Below, piece by piece: positions 26,590 to 36,315 of a stretch of 64,000 nt of DNA. The position numbers and the translations under genes were made by a program. Source of the DNA: an uncultured bacterium (GTDB taxonomy: Bacteria; Cyanobacteriota; Vampirovibrionia; Gastranaerophilales; Gastranaerophilaceae); assembly GCA_900547155.1 (NCBI GenBank), contig URFH01000003.1, forward strand, positions 59,303 through 123,302, read 5' to 3'. Every line of letters begins with the position of its first letter. Position 1 is the stretch's first letter. Under the pieces are notes generated by a model that was given only the letters and a program-made list of their open reading frames with translations, was not told where the DNA came from and did not search any database.

Positions 26590-28161
26590 ATGAAAATAAA
26601 TTTTCGCGCTCAACAGCCGTACTCCCAGCCGAATAGCCCGAACAATAATAACAATTTCCGTATTCGCTCACTGGCTTCTAATGATATTCACAGCCATGTT
26701 GACGGGCTGGCAAAACTCGCCACGGAAACCGCAAAATTCAGAGCAGAAAACGCAAAAATGAACCGTCCGGAGCTGGTTTTTATGTGCGGTGACAGCTATG
26801 TCGGCGGAAATGAGCAGAAAAACAACCTTATTATAAAAATTATGAACCTATTAAAGCCCGACGCTGTTATTCCGGGCAACCATGAATTTGATTCAAAGGG
26901 GTCAACCGGCCTTTTGGAAAGGCTTAAGGGCGCTAACTTCAAAACACTTGTCGCAAATTTGAACGTAAATCCTGATGGAAACATGGATAAGCTGTTTAAG
27001 TCGGAAAAACTCGCTAAATCATCGGTAATTGAGAAAAATGGCGAAAAAATAGGCGTAATCGGGCTTACTCCGGCTGATTTGTTTATGCGAATAAGTCAGG
27101 AAACCAAGGATTATTGCAAGGATTTCACCGTAAAAAATCTGCCGGACACAATAAAAGCGGTTCAAGACGAGGTAAAACAGCTCGAAAGCCGGAATGTGAA
27201 CAAAATTTACCTGCTTTCTCATATGGGTTATGACGCGGATGTGGCAATGGCTAAAATGCTTGAGGGTGTTGATGTTATTCAGGGTGCGCATTCGCATGAT
27301 ACGCTTCCCGGGCTGATTCCAAAGGTTAATTTCTTCACTTCGCGCCGCGGTGAGCCGGTTATTATCACGCAGGCGGGCAAAAACGGGCATGCTTACAATA
27401 TTCTCGACGTGGAATTTGATAAAAACGGCAAAATTGTAAAGGCTAAAAACGAAGTGAAAAGCCTTGAGAATGTTTCTGAAAGCATGCTTGTAAATGTTGC
27501 TCAAAACATATTTTTGGGCAAACCAAAGGTAATCGGTGACATTGCCGTGACCGTAAAAGCGCTTCCCGAGTACGCTCTGGAAGAAAATCCGCTTTGTTCT
27601 TTCCTTTGTGACGCTTATAAAAAATATACCGGTGCGGATATCGTCTATAATAACGGCGGAACAATGAGAGCCAGCGTTTACAAAGGCCCGATTACCGACG
27701 CACAGATAAAGGATTTAATGCCGTATTTTAATGAAGTTTCGGTTTATAAATTCAGTGAAAAAGAAATTATTGAAACGCTGAATAATGCGATTGCCGCAAC
27801 GAAAAAGTACAACAGAACCGGCGCTTTGCAGGTTGCGGGTATTCAGTATACAATCGGCAAAGATGACAAAGTTAAGGATGTTTATTTTGTAAAAGATGAC
27901 GGCACAAAGGAAAAAATCGACGCGAACAACCCCAGAGCCGATAAATTTTACACAGTAGCCTACAATTCTTTCCTTTTTGGTGGTTCCGAGGGGCTGGCAA
28001 ACCTCCATGCTCCGGAAAAGAAAATTGCGCAGGCAGATAAAAACGAAACCGAAATGTTGATTGAATATATAAAATCTTTCAATGGAAAACCCATTACAAT
28101 CCAAAAAACAGGCCGGATTCTCAGTGAAAGTCATCCGGAATTGAATCCAAAAAGCCCCTAG
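26590..28161 (+). CDS. 5'-nucleotidase/metallophosphatase family protein
   Basis: 523 residues. The two-metal phosphatase domain shows NDIHSH (31-36), GDSYVGG (67-73), PGNHEFDSKG (95-104), LLSHMGYD and QGAHSHD. The C-terminal 5'-nucleotidase domain shows NNGGTMRASVYKGPIT and YTVAYNSFLFGG. Relatives hydrolyse nucleotides or UDP-sugars, usually outside the cytoplasm. Here there is no signal peptide; instead the protein begins MKINFRAQQ, one of the short Phe motifs of this window. The ATG at 26590 has AAGGTGG upstream and is preferred over the GTG at 26581. Its last 41 bases overlap the convergent AsmA gene. Confidence 0.88.
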   Translation: MKINFRAQQPYSQPNSPNNNNNFRIRSLASNDIHSHVDGLAKLATETAKFRAENAKMNRPELVFMCGDSYVGGNEQKNNLIIKIMNLLKPDAVIPGNHEFDSKGSTGLLERLKGANFKTLVANLNVNPDGNMDKLFKSEKLAKSSVIEKNGEKIGVIGLTPADLFMRISQETKDYCKDFTVKNLPDTIKAVQDEVKQLESRNVNKIYLLSHMGYDADVAMAKMLEGVDVIQGAHSHDTLPGLIPKVNFFTSRRGEPVIITQAGKNGHAYNILDVEFDKNGKIVKAKNEVKSLENVSESMLVNVAQNIFLGKPKVIGDIAVTVKALPEYALEENPLCSFLCDAYKKYTGADIVYNNGGTMRASVYKGPITDAQIKDLMPYFNEVSVYKFSEKEIIETLNNAIAATKKYNRTGALQVAGIQYTIGKDDKVKDVYFVKDDGTKEKIDANNPRADKFYTVAYNSFLFGGSEGLANLHAPEKKIAQADKNETEMLIEYIKSFNGKPITIQKTGRILSESHPELNPKSP

Positions 28162-31100
28162 TTGAAGAGGGCGTTTCAGGCGGCTCCGCAGGCTGGACAA
28201 TCTGAGGTTTTTCCTGCTGCGGCTGCTGTTTTTCGCTTTGTGTGTAAGTTTTAAGCTCTTTCATTGAGCCGAGCGGGTTCACCCAGGTGAAAGATTTTAT
28301 TGATTTGATACTTTCGGGGTTTCCGGCGATAATTACCCTGAAATTCTTTGTTTCTGCCTGATATTTTGAGGTAAGCGCAGGGATTTTTGAGATATCCATC
28401 TGCGGAAGCTCGGAATTGCAAGAAGTAAAGAGCTTTGCAATGGTTTCGCCATAAGAAGTATGCTCGTCAAGAACATTTTTAAGCGTAATATCGCCTAAAA
28501 CCCCCACCGAATCGGAAACATCCGGCGAAACTCTGCCCAGAATCTGCACATCCACGTCCCCTGTAATAAGATTTGACACCCCTGTTATGTACATACTCAT
28601 CTGAGGGCCGGCTGTGGTGACGGGGTTAAGATAAACAAGCCCGTTATTAAACCTTAAAACGCCTTTCAAAGAATCGACATATCCCGTATTTTTCGGCGCA
28701 ATCGCTCTTTTTGCGCTGTTAAGGCTCGCATAAATCAATTTTTGCGAAAGAAGATTCTGCGCATGCAAAAAATGCTCAAAACGCCCGAGCGGCCCGAGCT
28801 GCGCGTTGGTAACAAGTATGTCGGCATGGCCTTTCAGGGTCTTCATTTGCACATTTTGCTCAAGTCCGGACATCGTAATATCAGAATCAAAATCCAATCT
28901 GCCGGAAATTTCCATATTAACGGGGAATATATCCGCGGCAGCTGCGGCTGATTGCAGACCGCGCGCCTGAATTTTGCCTTTTGTTGAGGTATAAAGCAGA
29001 TTGTGCTCAATATTCGCCGCAATATTTCCGCCGTAGGCGTTTGCGCGTAAATTGTTGAGATAAAGGACATTTTTTGAGATTTTCAGGTCGGAATTTATGT
29101 TTTGAAGCTTTAAATTGTTGATATTAGCGGATTTTATCAGTAATTTTCCGGTAAGAACCTCAAACGGCGTCTCAAAACCCGGTGCGTACTTTGCCGATGG
29201 CAAGAATGCAGTGAGTTTTACAAGATTTTCCATATCAAGATTCTGCGCTGAAATATTCAGGTTATTAATTTTTTTAGAAACCGCAATATCCGCAGGCAGC
29301 AGGGCTGTGAGGTCAACAAAAGTATTTCCCGCTTTCAGCGTCTCCGCCTGCACCTTTATATAGCTTTTTGCAGGCTGAATTTGAATCAGACCGGCGTATA
29401 ATTCTTTCATTTTGACTTCATAAAGGTTCAAATAACCGCTGATTTCAGGCGCTGCGCAATTTCCGCCAAGTTTCAAATCCCCGGTTACGGAGGCGCTGTC
29501 AACAGGATTTGCGCTGAACACGAGTTTTTGCGGGATTTTTACCTGAAAATTGTTAAAAACGGGCTTTTTAAAATTTTTAACCTCGCCTTTTGCCGTCAAA
29601 AGGTGATTTAGCCTGCCTGTATCAATATTTTGAGAGAGTTTTACGGCGGCCGGCGGTTCATTAAGCGAAATTTCTTTTATTTTTAATAAATCTTTTTCAA
29701 GGTGCAATTCTGCGTGCAAAAGCGTGTTTCCGGCGCGTTTTAGCAGAACCGGTGATATGTAGGCGTCGGGCATGGCAAGCGCATTCGCCTGAATATCCGC
29801 TTTTCCGTCTTTTGCTGTGAGGGAAGCGCCTATCGGGATTATGCCTTTTGAATAAATTGCGATTTCAGCAGGCAAAAGCGAGCGCAAAAACGCAGTATCC
29901 ACCGTGCCGTAAAGCGAAAATTTTGAATCACGTGTTTTTTTATAATCTTTAACCGTGCCGGAAACGGTTACGGAAGCTTTATCATAGCTGAATTTTGATG
30001 GGTTCAGATTGAAATCTTTTTCGTTGAAAGTTCCCGTAATATCGTTAGCAATGAGGTTTTTGGGCAATGCTTCCGGTTTGTATTTTACTCCGAAGGCTTT
30101 TAATGTGCCTTTCAGGCTCTTTTCCGACGCGTCGGCCACTTCTGTCGTGATTTTGTCGATAGAGAGGCTGTCTTTGGCGTAATCTGCTTTAAAATTTTTG
30201 ATTATTGCATCTATTTTAGGCGAAGCGTTCTCCAATTTGCCTTTTAGCACGGCGTTAAAGGACAAAGTGCCTGATTTTACAGCAATTTTGTCCGATGGCT
30301 TCAAAAATGAAAAAGCATTCATTAAATTTGCAAGGCTGAGGTCATTTGCGCTCAAAGTCAGGTTCCCCCAGGCATTTTTGTCAATTTTCCCGCTTAATTC
30401 CACCGGCTGGTTGTTCACGAGCAGTGCAGATTTGTTGATTTTTACTTCGTTGTCTGAAAAATCGACATCGGCGTTGATTTCTGTGATTTTTAAAGGGATG
30501 GATTTGTGTTTTAGCGAAGCCTTAAAAACGCCGAGCCTGCCGGAAGAATTCATTGCCTTAAAGTCCGTTTCCACTGTGAAATCAGAGGTAATATAGCCGT
30601 CCGCGTCAAATTCCGACAGGTTATTTTTTATATTGAGCATTTCCGCAAGCGAAATCAGAACAGGTTTCAGGTTTTTTAAAGAAATCTTTTTTGTCGAGCA
30701 TTTTAAATATATTTTTTTTGCGCCGGAAAGTGCAAATTTTGCGTTCAGCAGGGCTTTTTCATCTCTTGCAGCAAAAAATTCCGAATCCATTTCCCCTTTG
30801 TCTTTTTCAAATTTAAAATGAAAGTAGGACGGCGGCAGCATGAGCCCGTTTGCGGATTTCATTGTGAAATTGTCAATGTTAATTTTGCCGCTCAGCTTTG
30901 CATTTTCTGAAAGGGTCAAATCTGCGTTAATTTTCGCGCTCATTTTATACCTGTTGAAGTCGGAAAACGGGATTTGAACCGGCTCAGGCTGAAAGTTTTT
31001 GATTAATTTGTCAGAAAACGCCAGTTTCAGGTTAAAATCCGCAATTTTCCCGCTTCCGCAGAAGAATGCGCCTGATGTGCTCAGTTTTCGGTTGTTCGTC

Positions 31101-31669
31101 AGGAGTTTGTTTGAAATTTTTAAATTTTGCGCTTCCAGTTTGAATTTTTGGGCAGTTTTTTCGTCCTTAATCTTGATTAGCAGCGAATTCACGTTTATTG
31201 ACGGGATTTCATCGGAGATTTTGAGTTGAGAAGATTCCGCCTCTTTGTAATTTTTCTCAAGATACTCCTGAAGCGTGAATTTGCCGTTTTTTAGCAATTT
31301 TGTGGAAATTTGAACGCTCTGTGCAGAAACCTTTTCGAGCTTTAATTCCCTGTGAAGCAGCGCAAACGTCGCAAAATCGAGGTTTACATTTTTTATATCA
31401 AGAATTTGGGTTTTATTCGGGTAAAAAAGCTGAACATTCCCCGCATCAACGGTCAAATTGAGCTTTGGGGATACTTTAATCCTGTAATCGCGGATAACAA
31501 GGTCAAGATTTGTCTGGCTTTTGACAGCGTCCGAAATTATGCCCGAATAATCTTTTGAATTAAGCAAAAACGGCAGCCCGAAGCACAAAACAAGGTAAAT
31601 GCCCCCGAAAACTGCGGCAATTATTAAAAATATATTTAAAATTCTGCGAAATTTTCTCATAACATACAC
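28121..31669 (-). CDS. Large AsmA-like envelope protein
   Basis: 1182 residues. A single N-terminal membrane anchor (about 10-35) is followed by a long beta-rich region built of repeating amphipathic strands, and a C-terminal AsmA-type segment (GDVDVQILGRVSPDVSDSV, then FRVIIAGNPESIKSI). This is the layout of AsmA/TamB/YhdP proteins, which form hydrophobic grooves in the periplasm for lipid transfer to the outer membrane or support outer-membrane assembly. The ending is Gln/Pro-rich. The presence supports a two-membrane envelope. A second ATG three codons in (31660) is possible. It converges with the 5'-nucleotidase gene. Confidence 0.85.
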   Translation of the reverse strand: MYVMRKFRRILNIFLIIAAVFGGIYLVLCFGLPFLLNSKDYSGIISDAVKSQTNLDLVIRDYRIKVSPKLNLTVDAGNVQLFYPNKTQILDIKNVNLDFATFALLHRELKLEKVSAQSVQISTKLLKNGKFTLQEYLEKNYKEAESSQLKISDEIPSINVNSLLIKIKDEKTAQKFKLEAQNLKISNKLLTNNRKLSTSGAFFCGSGKIADFNLKLAFSDKLIKNFQPEPVQIPFSDFNRYKMSAKINADLTLSENAKLSGKINIDNFTMKSANGLMLPPSYFHFKFEKDKGEMDSEFFAARDEKALLNAKFALSGAKKIYLKCSTKKISLKNLKPVLISLAEMLNIKNNLSEFDADGYITSDFTVETDFKAMNSSGRLGVFKASLKHKSIPLKITEINADVDFSDNEVKINKSALLVNNQPVELSGKIDKNAWGNLTLSANDLSLANLMNAFSFLKPSDKIAVKSGTLSFNAVLKGKLENASPKIDAIIKNFKADYAKDSLSIDKITTEVADASEKSLKGTLKAFGVKYKPEALPKNLIANDITGTFNEKDFNLNPSKFSYDKASVTVSGTVKDYKKTRDSKFSLYGTVDTAFLRSLLPAEIAIYSKGIIPIGASLTAKDGKADIQANALAMPDAYISPVLLKRAGNTLLHAELHLEKDLLKIKEISLNEPPAAVKLSQNIDTGRLNHLLTAKGEVKNFKKPVFNNFQVKIPQKLVFSANPVDSASVTGDLKLGGNCAAPEISGYLNLYEVKMKELYAGLIQIQPAKSYIKVQAETLKAGNTFVDLTALLPADIAVSKKINNLNISAQNLDMENLVKLTAFLPSAKYAPGFETPFEVLTGKLLIKSANINNLKLQNINSDLKISKNVLYLNNLRANAYGGNIAANIEHNLLYTSTKGKIQARGLQSAAAAADIFPVNMEISGRLDFDSDITMSGLEQNVQMKTLKGHADILVTNAQLGPLGRFEHFLHAQNLLSQKLIYASLNSAKRAIAPKNTGYVDSLKGVLRFNNGLVYLNPVTTAGPQMSMYITGVSNLITGDVDVQILGRVSPDVSDSVGVLGDITLKNVLDEHTSYGETIAKLFTSCNSELPQMDISKIPALTSKYQAETKNFRVIIAGNPESIKSIKSFTWVNPLGSMKELKTYTQSEKQQPQQEKPQIVQPAEPPETPSSTRGFLDSIPDDFH

Positions 31670-31763
31670 TTTCAGGCTAATATTCTATACTATTTTCACG
31701 GGCATGGCATGATTGTGATATAGTTGTTACGAAATATGGAAAAACGAGGAGATTGCGGGCCGA

Positions 31764-32642
31764 ATGAACAATTACACGATAAAAATCGATACCGGCAAAG
31801 AAGCTTTGCTCCGTGAATTTTTTGCACGGGAAAATGCGGCGATATCCGCGCAGCAATACGCTTTCTGGCGCGCAAAAACCTCAAAGTATACCGCTATTTT
31901 TTACAATTCCGGCAAATTTCTCGTTCAAGGCGCTGATGTTAGCGAAATTGCAACTAAAGTTGAAGCTTTTCTCGGTATAAAATCCGTGCCTCCGGCAAAA
32001 ACGCCCGATATTGCAGTTCCGGCAAAGCACATTGGAGTAGACGAGTCCGGAAAAGGCGATTTTTTCGGGCCGCTGGTTATTGCGGGGGTTCTAACCGATG
32101 AAAATAGCTCTGAAATTCTCTTGAAAGCCGGAATTAAGGACTGCAAAAAGGTTTCCGACGCACAAATTCCGAAACTGGCCGCCGCAGTGAAAAATAATTG
32201 CGTTTTTTCAATTGTCACGATAAATCCGGCAAAATACAACGAATTATACGCAAAATTCGGCAATTTGAACAAACTTCTTGCCTGGGGGCATGCCAGAACC
32301 ATCGAAAATATTCTGGAAAAGGCAGATTGCGAATACGCGCTTTCTGATAAATTCGGCGATGAAAAACTCATAAAAAACGCGCTAATGGGCAAGGGACAGA
32401 ATATAAAACTCGAACAGCGCTGCAAGGCCGAAAGCGATATTGCGGTTGCGGCCGCCTCTATTCTCGCCAGAGAGCAGTTTTTGAAGATAATGGCGGATTT
32501 TTCCTCAAAATACGGTGTGCAAATCCCGAAAGGCTGCAATTCTGCTGTTATCGACGCAGCGAGAGAGATTGCGGGCAGATTTTCAAAAGATGAACTCAAA
32601 AACCTTGTAAAAACGCATTTTAAGACATTTCAAGAGCTTTAA
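31764..32642 (+). CDS. rnhC: Ribonuclease HIII
   Basis: 292 residues. It degrades the RNA strand of RNA-DNA hybrids. An N-terminal substrate-binding (TBP-like) domain of about 80 residues distinguishes type HIII from HII. The catalytic domain begins HIGVDESGKGDFFGPLVIAG (Asp and Glu), continues with GIKDCKKVSDAQI, and has the acidic SDKFGDEKLI and CKAESDIAVAAASILARE. GAGGAG lies 12 bases before the ATG. It is convergent with the HAD phosphatase, with a four-base overlap. Confidence 0.93.
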   Translation: MNNYTIKIDTGKEALLREFFARENAAISAQQYAFWRAKTSKYTAIFYNSGKFLVQGADVSEIATKVEAFLGIKSVPPAKTPDIAVPAKHIGVDESGKGDFFGPLVIAGVLTDENSSEILLKAGIKDCKKVSDAQIPKLAAAVKNNCVFSIVTINPAKYNELYAKFGNLNKLLAWGHARTIENILEKADCEYALSDKFGDEKLIKNALMGKGQNIKLEQRCKAESDIAVAAASILAREQFLKIMADFSSKYGVQIPKGCNSAVIDAAREIAGRFSKDELKNLVKTHFKTFQEL

Positions 32643-33295
32643 CGCCGGATTTCTTGTAATTTGGTAAAAATTTCCATTGGGTTGTCAATAAAAAATTCCC
32701 CCCCGTGTCCGGCAAGAAAATTTCTGTCCCGAAATCCCCATGTTACGCTTATACAGGGCAATTTTGCGTTTTTTGCCGTTTCTATATCAACATCGGAATC
32801 CCCGATGTAAACAGAATTTTCAGGTTTTGAGTTTAAAAGCCTCATTGCCTCAAAAACGCTGTCCGGAGCCGGTTTTTTGCGAACATTTTCCGATTCTCCG
32901 ATTGCAATATCTATTAACGTGTCAAAATACCGCGCGCAAAGCTCTTTAACTGCTAAATCAAACTTATTTGAAACCACAGCGATTTTGCAGCCCTTTTCAC
33001 GTGCAATTTTCAGCATTTCCGAAATGCCGTCGTAGGGCGCTGTGTGATTGTACATGATTTCTTTGTAATTTTTTTTAAATGTATCAAGGCAACTCTCAAA
33101 ATCCGGATTTTCTGCACCGTTCGGGAGGGCGCGTTCAATAAGTTTTCGCACTCCGTTGCCCACAAAATTCCGGATTTCTTCAATCGAGCGCTCCGGATAA
33201 CCGAATTTCTTTAATGCAAAATTCGTCGCATTTTTCAGGTCTTCCAGCGTGTTTAAGAGCGTTCCGTCAAGGTCAAAAATCAATGTATTTATCAT
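32639..33295 (-). CDS. HAD-family phosphatase, phosphoglycolate phosphatase type
   Basis: 218 residues. Motif I is LIFDLDGTLLNTLEDL (nucleophile Asp and acid/base Asp), motif II lies in KIAVVSNKFDLAVK, motif III/IV is YIGDSDVDIETAKNA. The helical cap between motifs I and II and the length fit the Gph/PGP subfamily, which often removes 2-phosphoglycolate; other small phosphoesters are possible. GGGAGA precedes the ATG. Confidence 0.85.
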   Translation of the reverse strand: MINTLIFDLDGTLLNTLEDLKNATNFALKKFGYPERSIEEIRNFVGNGVRKLIERALPNGAENPDFESCLDTFKKNYKEIMYNHTAPYDGISEMLKIAREKGCKIAVVSNKFDLAVKELCARYFDTLIDIAIGESENVRKKPAPDSVFEAMRLLNSKPENSVYIGDSDVDIETAKNAKLPCISVTWGFRDRNFLAGHGGEFFIDNPMEIFTKLQEIRR

Positions 33296-33330
33296 ATTTT
33301 TCTCCCACGGCTTAATATAACATAAATTTT

Positions 33331-33359
33331 TTGCATTGTGGAAAAATTAAAGTTATAAT
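33331..33359 (+). promoter_or_regulatory. Promoter of the 33366 gene, placed for a leaderless transcript
   Basis: TTGCAT (33331-33336), exactly 17 bases, then a perfect TATAAT (33354-33359). The ATG begins after only six more bases and no Shine-Dalgarno sequence is present. This is the clearest case of the -10/six-base/ATG arrangement in the window. Confidence 0.75.
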
Positions 33360-33365
33360 TGCATT

Positions 33366-33944
33366 ATGGGTATCGAAAAAGGTCTTGGGGAGGAATTTCC
33401 CCAACATTTATGCAAAATGTGCGGTCAATGCTGCAAAGCCATCACAACTCCCTACACGCATGAGGAGCTGAAAGAGCTTGCCGCGCAGGGGCAGGAAGAA
33501 GCGAGGGTTTTTGTTGAAATTTTCCGAAAATACCCCACCATAGAAGACGCCAGAAAGGCTGTTCCCGCTCACGTCGAAAATATTCTCAAAGAATTAAAAA
33601 AGAACCCTGATTTTGACGAATCAAAGATTGCTTTTTACTATTGCCCGCACCTGACCGGGCAAAATACCTGTTCAATCCACCCCACGCGCCCGGATTGCTG
33701 CCGTAGAGCCCCCAGAAACGGCTGGTCGCTTTTTCCGCCGGAATGCGGGTTCAAAGGATGGCAGTTTCAGCAAAGAGAACGCGTAAAAGCCACGGTAAGA
33801 CGCCTAAAAGAAACGCTTATGGATTTTGAGCTGCTTGCGGATGAGCAAATTCTCCCCTCCAGCGGAAAAAGCGTAAAACAGGTGCGTGAAGAGATTAACG
33901 AAAAAATCTCGCACTGGGAAAAATACGGTTCTGCGTACTGGTAG
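33366..33944 (+). CDS. YkgJ-type cysteine-cluster protein
   Basis: 192 residues. The family cluster CKMCGQCC lies at about residues 18-25. A second cysteine/histidine set follows (YYCPHLTGQNTCSIHPTRPD, then CCRRAPRNGW). The family is thought to coordinate zinc or iron-sulfur; no reaction is established. It is the second member in this window (see 1724-2137) and has a longer C-terminal helical tail (about 140-192). Transcription probably starts at the ATG itself. It is convergent with rph. Confidence 0.85.
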   Translation: MGIEKGLGEEFPQHLCKMCGQCCKAITTPYTHEELKELAAQGQEEARVFVEIFRKYPTIEDARKAVPAHVENILKELKKNPDFDESKIAFYYCPHLTGQNTCSIHPTRPDCCRRAPRNGWSLFPPECGFKGWQFQQRERVKATVRRLKETLMDFELLADEQILPSSGKSVKQVREEINEKISHWEKYGSAYW

Positions 33945-33961
33945 CAGTTTTTGGGCTATTT

Positions 33962-34663
33962 TTAATACATTTCAATGATTTTTTGAATTGCAGTTTCAGC
34001 AGTATCCAAAATCTGATAAAGTTCGGCTTTTGTGAAAGGATTTCCCTCTGCTGTAGTCTGAAATTCAATGATTTTGCCGCTTTTTGTCATTACAACATTG
34101 GAATCCACCTGCGCGTGCGAATCTTCGGAATAATCCAAATCAAGTTTCACTTCACCGTCAATCAGCCCGATTGAAACCGCAGCAATCGGCTCCAAAATCG
34201 GGTTCTGCGTAATTTTTCCGTCCGAAATAAGCTTGTTTATTGCGTCTTCAAGCACAATATATCCGCCGCAAATGCTTGCGCAGCGGGTTCCGCCGTCAGC
34301 TTGAATAACATCTGCGTCAATTGTGATTGTGAGCCCTGTTAATTTCTCCAAATCAACGCACGAACGCAGGCTGCGCCCGATTAAACGCTGGATTTCCTGT
34401 GTTCTGCCGGAGATTTTTGTGCGTTCACGCTGGCATCTTGTGTGGGTTGAGGTCGGCAAAAGCGAATATTCTGCTGTAACCCAGCCTCTGGGGTCGTCTT
34501 TTTCCATCCATTTAGGCGCTTTTTCGTCAACTGACGCGGTTACTATTACTTTTGTATCGCCAAATTCCACCAGAACCGAACTCAAAGCGTGTTTTGTGTA
34601 ATCTTTTACAAATTTTATATCTCTTAATTCGTTGTTTTGGCGGTTATTCAAACGCTCGGACAT
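33962..34663 (-). CDS. rph: Ribonuclease PH
   Basis: 233 residues. A phosphorolytic 3'-5' exoribonuclease that trims tRNA precursors. Recognised by LNNRQNNELRDIKFVKDYTK at the N-terminus, GWVTAEYSLLPTSTHTR, GRTQEIQRLIGRSLR, and VIQADGGTRCASICG. The conserved DLDYSEDSHAQVDSNVVMT and TAEGNPFTKAEL follow. AAAGGAGA precedes the ATG. Standard size, hexamer expected. Confidence 0.95.
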   Translation of the reverse strand: MSERLNNRQNNELRDIKFVKDYTKHALSSVLVEFGDTKVIVTASVDEKAPKWMEKDDPRGWVTAEYSLLPTSTHTRCQRERTKISGRTQEIQRLIGRSLRSCVDLEKLTGLTITIDADVIQADGGTRCASICGGYIVLEDAINKLISDGKITQNPILEPIAAVSIGLIDGEVKLDLDYSEDSHAQVDSNVVMTKSGKIIEFQTTAEGNPFTKAELYQILDTAETAIQKIIEMY

Positions 34664-34738
34664 TTTATTTCTCCTTTATTCAATTGCTTTTTTATGGTAG
34701 TTTAATCTTAGCAAAATATTTCAAAAATAGGAAAAATT

Positions 34739-36313
34739 ATGACAAAATTTTACTTAACTACGGCTATTGACTATGCGAACGGCGCTCCCCACATCGGGCA
34801 CGCTTATGAAAAGATACAAACTGATGTTATTGCCCGTCATTTCCGCCAGAGATACGACGATGTCTATTTTCTTACCGGAACGGACGAGCACGGTATAAAA
34901 ATCCAGAAAACAGCCGCTGCGCAGGGCATTTCTCCAAAAGAACTCTGCGATATTAACGCGGAAAAATTCAAAGAATGCTGGAGTGGGCTCGATATTTCTT
35001 ACAATCAATTTATAAGAACCACTGATAAGCAGCATGAAGAAATTGTTCAGAAAATCTTCAAAAAATTGCAGGAAAACGGCGATATTTACAAACATTCTTA
35101 CACAGGATTGTACTGCTCCGGCTGTGAATCGTTCTTGAATCCGCGTGATTTAACAGAAGACGGACTTTGCCCCGACCACCTCAAAAAACCCGAGGAAGTT
35201 AAGGAAGAAAACTACTTTTTCAAACTTTCAAAATATAAAGACCGCATTATTGAACACATAAAAAACAATCCTGACTTCATTCAGCCTGATTTCAGGGCAA
35301 ATGAGGTTTTAAACCAGCTTGAGCATATTGAAGATATCTCGGTTTCCCGCTCAAAAGAGTCTGTAAGCTGGGGAATACCGGTTTTGGGCGATGATTCTCA
35401 GATTATTTACGTTTGGATTGACGCGCTTTCAAACTATATCACTGCTCTTGGCTATGACCCTGAAAATCCGCATGAAAACTTCAAAAAATACTGGCCTGCC
35501 GATGTTCAGGTCATCGGAAAAGATATTTTGAAGTTCCATGCGATTTATTGGCCGGCATTTTTGATGGCACTTGATTTGCCGCTGCCTAAAACAATTCTTG
35601 CTCACGGCTGGATTACGATTGACCAGACAAAAATGTCAAAATCCATAGGAAATGTCATCGCACCCAAAGATGTGATGGAAACCTTTGAACTCGCCCACCC
35701 TGACGCGTTCAGATATTTCATGATGGTTACGGCTCCGACCGGACGTGACGGAAATTACTCTGATTTGGACTTCAAAGAAAGGGTGAACGCCGATTTGGCG
35801 AACAATATCGGCAATTTGCTCAACAGAACGCTCAACATGCAGGTAAAATACTTTGACGGCGAGATAAAACCGGAATTTATAACCAATTCTGACAACGAAA
35901 TCGCAAAAGAGGCGCTGAATACTGTAAAATCAGTTAAAAACCGGTTTGATAAGTACGAAGTTGCCGAGGCTGCGCAGGAAATTGTTAATTTTTCCAATGT
36001 TGTTAACAAATATGTAAACGATACAGCTCCCTGGGGACTTGCTAAAGACGGAAAAATGGATGAATGTGCGCAGGTTCTCTATAATGTGCTCGAGGCAATG
36101 CGGTTTATCGGTGCGCTGCTTGCACCTTATACGCCTAATATTTCGCAGGACATTTATGAACAGCTTAACAGGTCTGAAAAGCCCGCTGAAATTAAGCTGG
36201 ATGACTTAAAATGGGGCGAAATCCCCGCAGGAAAAATCACAGAAAAAGAAAAAATCAAACCTGTATTTTTGCGTATGGATTCTGAAATCGCCGGTGCGGC
36301 AAAGAAAGGATAA
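34739..36313 (+). CDS. metG: Methionyl-tRNA synthetase
   Basis: 524 residues. It charges initiator and elongator tRNA-Met. The class I HIGH motif appears as GAPHIGHAYE (17-26) and KMSKS at about 297-301. The connective domain contains YCSGCESFLNPRDLTEDGLC with metal-binding-type cysteines. A helical anticodon-binding domain follows; the C-terminal EMAP-like tRNA-binding extension of many bacterial MetG proteins is absent. AGGA precedes the ATG. It is followed two bases later by a small unknown gene with its own ribosome site. Confidence 0.95.
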   Translation: MTKFYLTTAIDYANGAPHIGHAYEKIQTDVIARHFRQRYDDVYFLTGTDEHGIKIQKTAAAQGISPKELCDINAEKFKECWSGLDISYNQFIRTTDKQHEEIVQKIFKKLQENGDIYKHSYTGLYCSGCESFLNPRDLTEDGLCPDHLKKPEEVKEENYFFKLSKYKDRIIEHIKNNPDFIQPDFRANEVLNQLEHIEDISVSRSKESVSWGIPVLGDDSQIIYVWIDALSNYITALGYDPENPHENFKKYWPADVQVIGKDILKFHAIYWPAFLMALDLPLPKTILAHGWITIDQTKMSKSIGNVIAPKDVMETFELAHPDAFRYFMMVTAPTGRDGNYSDLDFKERVNADLANNIGNLLNRTLNMQVKYFDGEIKPEFITNSDNEIAKEALNTVKSVKNRFDKYEVAEAAQEIVNFSNVVNKYVNDTAPWGLAKDGKMDECAQVLYNVLEAMRFIGALLAPYTPNISQDIYEQLNRSEKPAEIKLDDLKWGEIPAGKITEKEKIKPVFLRMDSEIAGAAKKG

Positions 36314-36315
36314 TT

